Of a DNA stretch of 64,000 nt, positions 57,694 to 64,000 are shown piece after piece. The stretch is taken from NCBI GenBank assembly GCA_013216015.1, contig JABSOI010000018.1, positions 1 through 64,000 on the forward strand, in the 5' to 3' direction. This DNA is from Alteromonadaceae bacterium. Its GTDB lineage: Bacteria; Pseudomonadota; Gammaproteobacteria; Enterobacterales; Alteromonadaceae. The position numbers and the translations under genes were made by a program. Numbering within the stretch: the stretch's first letter is position 1; each line of letters starts with the position of its first letter. Below the pieces are notes generated by a model that saw only the letters and a list, made by a program, of their open reading frames with translations, ran no database searches and was not told the DNA's origin.

Positions 57694-58941
57694 ATGATCA
57701 GCAAACAACGCATTTATATACTCGGTGGCCATCAGAGCGACTTTTCCGCTAATCAGCTACGCCAGGGCGTCAGTTTGGCGCAGTTATTTACTGATACCGT
57801 GCGCGGAGGTCTAAACACATGCCAGTTGGACCCAGCAGATATAGAGGTAGGTCATGTGGGCAATTTTGAGTCATCGTTGTTTTGTGGTCAGTCTCACTTA
57901 GGTGGTTTTTTCGGCCATGTCGACCCAGCAATGGCCAACATGCCGGCAATGCGCCATGAAGCGGCCTGCGCCTCTGGCTCGATGGCAATGCTGGCGGCAA
58001 TGGCCGATCTGGAAGCCGGACGCTACCAAATTGCCTGTGTGTTGGGTATAGAAATTATGCGTAATGTCAGCGGTGAACAGGCAGCAACCAATTTACGCGG
58101 CGCCGCCTGGGCCGACAAGGAATGGCAGAAAGCCCCCTACCTCTGGCCCTGCGCTTTTGACAACATGATAGATTTATACGATGCTCGTTATGGGCTGAGC
58201 AAGTCTCACCTGACGGCGATCTCTGAATTAAACTATAACAACGCACGCAAAAATCCAAATGCCCAATCGCGCGTCTGGCAATTTGGCGAAAAAAGTTTTA
58301 GCGATGACGACCAGGCTAACCCAATTATCGCCGGACGTATTCGCCGCCAGGATTGTGGACAAATTAGCGATGGTGCGGCCGTAGTATTTTTGGCAACGCA
58401 GCAAGGTGCCCAGCAGTATGCCAAAAGCCATGGCATCGAGCTGGATAGCATTCCCTATATTAAAGGTTGGGGGCATGTTAACGCCCCTCTTTTATTCGAG
58501 GAAAAACTTCGCCTGGTTCAAAACCAAAATCCGCAACCAGCGCATATGTTTCCTCATGTACAGCAGTTGTTTCAGCAAACACTGAGACGTGCCGGCATGG
58601 CAAATATCGATCAAGTGGATGGCTTAGAAGTGCACGACTGCTTTAATATCACCGAATACATGATACTAGACCATTGTGGTTTGTATCCACCGGGGCAGGC
58701 CTGGCGGGCAATCGAGTCAGGGGATATTGCCCCGGGTGGAAGATTGCCGGTAAATATGAGTGGTGGTTTGATCGGGCTTGGTCATCCGGTAGGGGCCACC
58801 GGTGTACGCATGGCGCTCGATGGCTACAAGCAGGTGAGCGACAGGGCCGGCGACTATCAAATTCAGGGGGCGCGCAACATGATGACCTTTAACCTTGGCG
58901 GCAGCACAACCACCTGCGCGAGTCTAATTATCGGCACTTAA
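57694..58941 (+). CDS. SCP2/non-specific thiolase-like protein
   Basis: 415 aa thiolase-superfamily protein of the SCP-x type. It has the nucleophile Cys in HEAACASGSMA, the EVHDCFNITEY His block and SGGLIGLGHPVGATGVRM, but ends NLGGSTTTCAS rather than the CGGG-type active-site loop, as in SCP2-thiolases that often process branched or steroid side-chain acyl-CoAs. Its 3' end overlaps the convergent lysoplasmalogenase gene by 18 bases. Confidence 0.87.
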   Translation: MISKQRIYILGGHQSDFSANQLRQGVSLAQLFTDTVRGGLNTCQLDPADIEVGHVGNFESSLFCGQSHLGGFFGHVDPAMANMPAMRHEAACASGSMAMLAAMADLEAGRYQIACVLGIEIMRNVSGEQAATNLRGAAWADKEWQKAPYLWPCAFDNMIDLYDARYGLSKSHLTAISELNYNNARKNPNAQSRVWQFGEKSFSDDDQANPIIAGRIRRQDCGQISDGAAVVFLATQQGAQQYAKSHGIELDSIPYIKGWGHVNAPLLFEEKLRLVQNQNPQPAHMFPHVQQLFQQTLRRAGMANIDQVDGLEVHDCFNITEYMILDHCGLYPPGQAWRAIESGDIAPGGRLPVNMSGGLIGLGHPVGATGVRMALDGYKQVSDRAGDYQIQGARNMMTFNLGGSTTTCASLIIGT

Positions 58942-59607
58942 GGTGAGCAGCCTTGATGAGTTTATCTGTCGTTTAGCTTTTGCCGTATCAAACAAACCTC
59001 GCACCAGGGCATATTGGGCAAAGTTATAACTGGTCATGATCATAAAATCGGCATAGACAATGGTTTGATAAAATTTGTTGATGCCGATTAGGGAATCTGA
59101 CATGACAAAACTCAGGCCACCTATCATCAGCCATTTATTGGATTTGTCGCTTAGTAATGTGGCCATGGCCATAAATAATAAAACGGTCATGTAGATCAGT
59201 ACCAGAACAAAAAGTTCCCCTAAGCCCGGTGTTATCAGTGTCATCATAGCCAGACCATAAATACTGTACAGTAGGATAAATAGCCACTTTTGCAGGGTCA
59301 TGGGCATTTGTATCGGCTTGAAACTGACCATATAAAAAAGATGGGCAATTAAAAATGCCCCCAAACCAAAGACAAACCAGGCGTTGCCATTGTAACCAAG
59401 TAGGTAATCGCCGAGGGTCGAAAATACTAATCCAGCGATGAATATTTTTTCATAGCTTGCCCTGATTAATTTAACGCTACTTAAGATCAGAATAAACAAA
59501 GGTATGACCTTTAACACCCAGCTAAAGGCAAAGGGCTCAAGCAGGGTAGCCAGGCAGTAAATAGCGGCAAATAGTAAAAACGCGATACCTTGTGCTCGTG
59601 TCATCAT
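58924..59607 (-). CDS. Lysoplasmalogenase-family membrane protein (YhhN/TMEM86)
   Basis: 227 aa with about eight hydrophobic helices and the YhhN family signatures FSTLGDYLLGY (conserved Asp), GLGAFLIAHLFYM, GGLSFVMSDSLIGINKF and SYNFAQYALVRG. Characterised TMEM86/YhhN members hydrolyse the vinyl-ether bond of lysoplasmalogens, releasing a fatty aldehyde. It is 23 bases downstream of, and in line with, the AGMO-like gene, which also acts on ether lipids, so the two were probably an operon. Confidence 0.85.
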   Translation of the reverse strand: MMTRAQGIAFLLFAAIYCLATLLEPFAFSWVLKVIPLFILILSSVKLIRASYEKIFIAGLVFSTLGDYLLGYNGNAWFVFGLGAFLIAHLFYMVSFKPIQMPMTLQKWLFILLYSIYGLAMMTLITPGLGELFVLVLIYMTVLLFMAMATLLSDKSNKWLMIGGLSFVMSDSLIGINKFYQTIVYADFMIMTSYNFAQYALVRGLFDTAKAKRQINSSRLLTLSADN

Positions 59608-60239
59608 AGTGGGTCCTGGTAGATAAATAGTTATTGTTGTGAATTGCTGGTATTGGCTTGACTGATCAACTGGGCGTTACACTGGCGGTAAAATTGATAG
59701 AGAGTTAGCATGCACAAGGTAAAGGTACTCAGCAAAACTAGCTTAAGCCAAAGTGGCTCTGACCACTGCCATAGTAGTGCGGCCGTTGCTATCAGGCGGA
59801 CGGTTTCGACAATAAAGCCCTGCTCGCGTTTTTCTTGTACGCCAGACAAACTCACCATACTCAGCACTAAAAACCCAGCCGCTTCGCTTGTCTCTATAAC
59901 ACTGAACTCAGGTGATAGCATTAAATAAGCAAGGGATAAAGCAAGAATAAGCACATGCTGCAGGCTCACATACACTTTACCTGCTGGTGGTAACACAATA
60001 TCAAATTTGGTCAGGTTTTTTGGCTGGGTATACTTTCTTGGGTGCGATTTTTGAACATCTTGCGGTCGCCAACCGGTTGGCTTTACCCACAGCGCCTGTT
60101 TATCTCGCCAATTTTTAGTGTGCCAGGCGTCTTGTGCCAGGCAATAATAAGTATCCAGATTGGCCCAAACCGGGTTCCAGCTTGCTAAGGCTTTCCTTAT
60201 CCCGTAAACGGGCTTTTCGTCGTCTAATTCTGCTTTATA

Positions 60240-60395
60240 TACCCTGGTCATTCAAGATGCGGGAATTTGAGGTGAATTTGAAAGTTTATCTAAAAGGCGC
60301 TTGATTGAGCAATAGCGGGCTATTGGGATTGAAAGCAACGTAGTAGATAATCTTTTAAAACGCTTCAAAACCTGCATTTTGAATGATTACGGGTA
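60240..60395 (+). mobile_element. MITE, subfamily B, copy 3 (inside the AGMO-like gene)
   Basis: 156 bases, identical by eye to the copies at 39.3 and 42.2 kb apart from a missing G in the left end (TACCCTGG instead of TACCCGTGG). TA duplications at 60238-60239 and 60396-60397. Insertion adds 158 bases to the host gene and shifts its frame. Confidence 0.92.
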
Positions 60396-60625
60396 TAAGT
60401 GCCAAACAGGCGGTCCCAGAGAATAAATATACCGCCATAATTTTTATCGATATAGGCGGTATTTTGGCCATGATGGACCCCGTGATTGCTGGGGGTGACA
60501 AATATGGCTTCAACCCAGGCCGGCAGTTTACCAACAAATTGTGTATGAACAAAAAATTGGTAGATCAGATTAAAGGCGCCAACCGAGAACATGATCACTG
60601 GGTGAATGCCTAACAAGGCCATAGG

Positions 60626-62176
60626 CTGTCTCTTGATCATAATTTTGTTATAAGCTTATTCCAAATTGAGCTGTTTAACTATCTCAACAGCCTCGAAAAG
60701 TTCCATGAGCTTAATCCATCCTGCCCACATAGCTTTAATACCTACTCGGCCAGTTCTTTTACTATCATACCATCCACCTAACTTAGCAATGGCATAATAT
60801 GCCCAATAAAGTGAAGGAGGGTCTACAGGAATAGCTGCTTTACTTTCAGTTTTTTTCCAAAGAATTTTCCATGATAATTTACTCAAAACAGTCTCACATG
60901 AGATATCTTTTGCAACTTCCTTATTTTGCGCCAACTCTTGTAATTGCATTAACCTTATAGCGATAAAAGCTTGGATAATGGCTATTCTTTTCAGATTATT
61001 ATAGCTTTGTACTCGAAGCTTCTCAACTTGAGTTCCATCGGTTTTCCATGCTTTATGAAACTCTTCTATTCGCCAGCGTAGTTCATAATAACGCACCAAT
61101 TGTCTGGCCTGATCTATCGTCGTAATGTCCTCTGTTGTATATAAAACCCAGCACAATTTTTCTTTGCTATCGTTCGCATCAACCTCCTGACATACGATGA
61201 CATTTACATTTAACTCTGGCTCTCCTCCTCCTCTTTTAGGTTTTTTTATTCTGATATTTTGATAGCTTATTGCAATTTTAGCTTTACGCTTCTTTCGTCC
61301 ACCTTTTTGCATGATCTGGACGGTATAATGACCTTGTGGCTCTATGGTATTAATCAACTCTTTCAGTTTATTCGTCGGTTGATTAAGGAGACGATTCTCT
61401 TTAGCTCTAACGATAAATCGATGACCTTGACTCACTTGATAACTAAGGTATTCATAAATATCCGCTTCCCTGTCACATACATCCAACACATTATCTAATG
61501 AGCCCATTCGAGCCAACATTTCCTGTATGTTTTTCTGCCATTTAAAGCTTTCTTTTTCTTCGATAGGACGGTTGTGAAGTTGCTTTTTTGCATTATCCGA
61601 TTTACCTTCACGAACCCAGTAATGCTGATTTGCTAACCCAATAATTTGTTCAGTATTGGCATCCATCATCATGGTGAATGAACAAAAATCGAACGTCCTA
61701 CCGGGTTTTTACTTGTTTTCATTGCTGAACTTACGGAGCCTAACTCACCACAAATAGAATGCCTGTAACTTAAGCCTGTTGTGTCTTGAATAGCAAGCAC
61801 CAAGCGCTTTTCTTTGACAATGCTATCGGTAAACTTGTATCCAGATAATGAAATTTTTTCCGGGTTTATACATGGATTATTAATAAAACGGTAGGCACCT
61901 TCTATACTAGCAGGGTTGTCACTGGCTTTAACAATTGAACTACCCACATGAGACGCCATATCACTCGTCAGTTTTACCAATCTATCTGTTCTTCTTGAAT
62001 CACCTAAATCTGACTGACCAAATACTAATTCTGCCCATTCTTCTGAAGTTGTGTGATACATTGATAAAACCTACTTGTAAACAAAAAGCAATTAGATCAT
62101 ACATCTACTAAAAAACCAATCTATCTCTATAGAACATTATTGAATCACTTATAATGTAGAATTGACTAAGAGACAG
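60626..62176 (-). mobile_element. IS50/Tn5-like insertion sequence (IS4 group)
   Basis: 1551 bases, bounded by CTGTCTCTTGATCATAA and, inverted, CTGTCTCTTAGTCAATT. These ends resemble IS50 outer ends and the Tn5 mosaic end. The 9-base target duplication GGCCATAGG (60617-60625 and 62177-62185) is the size made by Tn5-type transposases. Total size is close to IS50 (about 1.5 kb). Confidence 0.93.
60656..62061 (-). pseudogene. Tn5-like transposase with a frameshift
   Basis: Two frames together cover an IS50-type transposase: 62061-61669 (MYHTTSEEWAELVFG, D1 in LAIQDTTGLSYRH) and 61672-60656 (D2 in VCDREADIYEY, and YREK signature with the catalytic Glu in YELRWRIEEFHKAWKT). Combined length about 470 aa, versus 476 for Tn5. 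The junction reads RSIFVHSP-stop overlapping MMMDANTEQ by ATGA; one missing base at CACC/ATGATG would account for it. The product is probably inactive unless ribosomes shift or reinitiate at this ATGA. Confidence 0.85.
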
Positions 62177-62836
62177 GGCCATAGGTAGGTAAAAAAACCA
62201 GCCAAACCAGGCACTGGTGCTGGTTTGTCTAAGGGCAGTGGATAAATTGTATTCTTCACTTTGATGATGTACCACATGAGCGGCCCAAAGAATGTTAATT
62301 TCATGAGCGTAGCGATGAAACCAGTAATAACAAAAGTCATAACCAACCAGTGCTATTAGCCAGATAGTCAGATTGTCGGTTTGGCTCTGCCACAGCGCGT
62401 AATTATCATAAACATATTGGTAGACAGAAAAGGGGATCAACAGCAAGAATATGGCGGTAATACGACTTAGTATGCCAGTGCTGAGTGAGTTAATGGTGTC
62501 ATTTACCCTGTAGTACCCGTTTTTTTTTATCTTGTTCAGCAGCAGTTCAATAGCCACAAAGAGTAAAAACACCGGAATTGCCATAGCGATATAGTTCATT
62601 GAAAACGCTATTTTTATTGTTAATTATCAGGCTAGATTCTGGATGATTATCGTCCATAGATCAGGGGCAAGTCAAGTTTAGTCTTTGTCCATAACACGGC
62701 TAGAATAGCCGGGTTTTTGCCGTTTCAAAAGCATGACTGGTTAATTGAGTTTAGCCAATGCCTTGTTGGCTTGTTTGAGCCATAGGACAAGTTTTGATCT
62801 CGCAGTATAGATGCAATTTTGCTGAAAATATCGTCA

Positions 62837-63154
62837 GTAAATGACGCGGTTTAGCGGATTGGGTGCAGCTCACAAGGGGGATAATCACGGAATAACATTT
62901 TATATATCACCGTATTATTAGTTGATATCAAGCTGAGATTCGCCACAAGCATTTAAATTGGCGAACACGGGAAAACAAATTCTGGCAAAACTCTCACTGC
63001 TTTAGGCCAATGAAAACCGGTCAGACAACCATGGTATTGTTGGTTGCAGCCTTTATAATCAATAGTTAAAGCGCGACATGTCTCTATTCTAGTGTGCAAT
63101 ACAATCTGTTTACGCTAGGTAAATGACTCGGTTTAGCAATTGTTGGGCTCAATG
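62837..63154. other. Intergenic region with a separated direct repeat
   Basis: The 785 bases between the AGMO-like start and the receptor gene contain no gene. GTAAATGACgCGGTTTAGC (62837) and GTAAATGACtCGGTTTAGC (63119) are 18/19 identical, both followed by a related G-rich stretch (GGATTGGGTGCAGCTCA / AATTGTTGGGCTCAATG). They could be operators for the divergent genes. Confidence 0.5.
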
Positions 63155-63385
63155 ATTAATTGAAATAGAAATATCTTATATAAGATGATTATTATCCGAT
63201 TGATAGAGTCTCAGCTCTATTAAAAATATTGACAGACGTTTATTAACTGGTCAGATTAATGGAGTGAAAAAGTTAGCTACAAGTGGTTGTTACATAAAAA
63301 TAGTATTACAACAATCAAGTCTGCCAAAAAATAACAATAAATGACGGTCCGTTTCAATCGGACATTAAATATGGAGATAACAACA

Positions 63386-64000
63386 ATGAGTAAACTTTTA
63401 CCGAACCAGTTTCGACCTAGCAAGCTGGCTTTATTAGTTGCGACGTCGCTCAGTTTAACAACGGGTATGGTTAGCGCACAACAAGCAGACGACAAAGAAG
63501 TCGCCGGTTTGGAGATCATAACGGTTAAAGCGCAAAAACGTGCACAAAACCAGCAGGAAGTGCCTGTCTCTATGACGGCATTTTCCGGCGATCAAATGGC
63601 CGAGTCGGTGATCAAAGACATGTACGATTTGCAGACAAACGTACCCGGTATGGGCGCGTTTCAAAGTCAGAGTGCTACTCGTTCAAGTTTTTCAATTCGC
63701 GGGGTCGGAACCTCGTCACAAAACTTTGGTTTAGAGTCTTCAGTCGGCCTGTACGTTGATGGTGTGTATCGCGCACGTCAAAATTCCCTGATTAACAACT
63801 TGGTTGATATTGAGGCCGTCGAGGTACTAAGGGGTCCACAAGGTACGCTTTTTGGTAAAAACACCCCATCTGGTGCCGTATTGGTACGCAGTGTTGCGCC
63901 TAGCCATGATGGTGGTGATGCGTTTTTTGAATCAACTGTAGGAAACTTTGGCCTGGTGAATATGTCTGGCGCCGCGTCTATATCGGCGATTGACGACATC
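63386..64000 (+). CDS. TonB-dependent receptor, N-terminal part (runs off window)
   Basis: Open frame of 205 codons from ATG 63386 to the window edge with no stop. Signal peptide (PSKLALLVATSLSLTTGMVSA-QQ), a TonB-box-like segment (EIITVKAQKR), then the plug domain: VPVSMTAFSGDQM, TRSSFSIRGVGTSS, SVGLYVDGVYRARQNSL and VEVLRGPQGTLFGKNTPSGA. GGAG ribosome site 9 bases upstream. The DxRG/QGTLFGKN pattern is typical of the large family of receptors for catabolic substrates. Its place beside lipid-degradation genes suggests it imports their substrate; this is inferred. Confidence 0.92.
   Translation, partial: MSKLLPNQFRPSKLALLVATSLSLTTGMVSAQQADDKEVAGLEIITVKAQKRAQNQQEVPVSMTAFSGDQMAESVIKDMYDLQTNVPGMGAFQSQSATRSSFSIRGVGTSSQNFGLESSVGLYVDGVYRARQNSLINNLVDIEAVEVLRGPQGTLFGKNTPSGAVLVRSVAPSHDGGDAFFESTVGNFGLVNMSGAASISAIDDI

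Larger units (their letters stand above)
59631..62599 (-). pseudogene. Alkylglycerol monooxygenase-like (fatty acid hydroxylase superfamily), disrupted twice
   Basis: Membrane di-iron hydroxylase split into three pieces: 62599-62177 (MNYIAMAIPVFL... to FYLPMA), 60616-60398 and 60239-59631. Removing the IS (with one 9-base repeat) and the MITE (with one TA) rejoins them in frame to 416 codons with no other lesion. His boxes are HRYAH, HVVHH and NHGVHH. The stretch NHGVHHGQN...IDKNYGGIFILWDRLFGTY and the C-terminal extension with further helices fit AGMO/TMEM195 (human 445 aa) better than plain sterol desaturases. AGMO cleaves glyceryl ethers to fatty aldehydes; here no functional product is expected. 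Confidence 0.85.

Noticed and set aside
1-64000. CRISPR arrays, rRNA and tRNA genes
   Set aside because: No regularly spaced direct repeats and no tRNA or rRNA sequence were recognised on either strand when read by eye.

Overview
The window looks like chromosomal DNA from a marine, low-GC gammaproteobacterium of the Alteromonadales, most like Colwelliaceae (Colwellia/Thalassotalea). This is inferred from AT-rich coding DNA over most of the window, family-level protein similarity by eye, and gene orders shared with E. coli: yfhM-pbpC, msrP-msrQ, mutH/rppH-ptsP-lgt-thyA, and ffh next to divergent ypjD-corB. No database search was possible.

Layout. 0.3-7.8 kb: alpha-2-macroglobulin lipoprotein and penicillin-binding protein 1C. 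8.0-9.7 kb: periplasmic methionine sulfoxide reductase MsrP with its membrane haem partner MsrQ. 9.9-12.7 kb: two paralogous exported amidohydrolases; the first carries an in-frame stop and the second lacks the metal-binding HxH. 12.9-20.6 kb: hexose-6-phosphate mutarotase, mutH (frameshifted), rppH, ptsP, a TSUP permease, lgt and thyA. 20.6-23.0 kb is a scrap-yard between intact thyA and a decayed copy of its 3' end: a cupin gene flanked by attC-like sites, an integrase N-terminal fragment and a broken REP-type (RAYT) transposase. 23.1-27.0 kb: a lipoyl-domain membrane protein, rdgC and a sensor kinase. 27.3-36.2 kb holds a phosphate-starvation group: three PhoB boxes precede a porin, phoB-phoR and an orphan PstS-like protein; an SBP_3 protein and a secreted multidomain serine hydrolase lie between. 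36.3-39.7 kb: a response regulator, a truncated kinase, and a long gene-poor stretch rich in repeats. 39.8-43.9 kb: corB, ypjD, ffh. 44.1-51.8 kb: a MacB-like ABC export system (adaptor, ATPase, two permeases) with its own sigma-54 activator and kinase, preceded by a sigma-54 promoter and palindromic upstream sites.

From about 53.1 kb the DNA is visibly richer in G+C and gene content changes: carotenoid-oxygenase family enzyme, thiolase, acyl-CoA synthetase, SCP2-type thiolase (one operon), then on the other strand a lysoplasmalogenase-family gene and an alkylglycerol-monooxygenase-like (AGMO/TMEM195) gene, then the start of a TonB-dependent receptor. I infer an acquired lipid-uptake and degradation island, possibly for ether lipids: AGMO and lysoplasmalogenase both release fatty aldehydes, which an acyl-CoA synthetase and thiolases could consume after oxidation. 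The AGMO gene is broken twice, by an IS50/Tn5-like element with a 9-bp target duplication and by a 156-bp MITE; in-silico removal of both restores a 416-codon frame.

The window is rich in small mobile repeats: five copies of one TA-inserting MITE family (two subfamilies), a larger repeat family in which one copy carries a nested MITE and the other is the matching empty site, and several short tandem duplications just after stop codons. Several genes carry single-base lesions, including mutH itself, so either sequencing errors or a mismatch-repair-deficient lineage should be considered.
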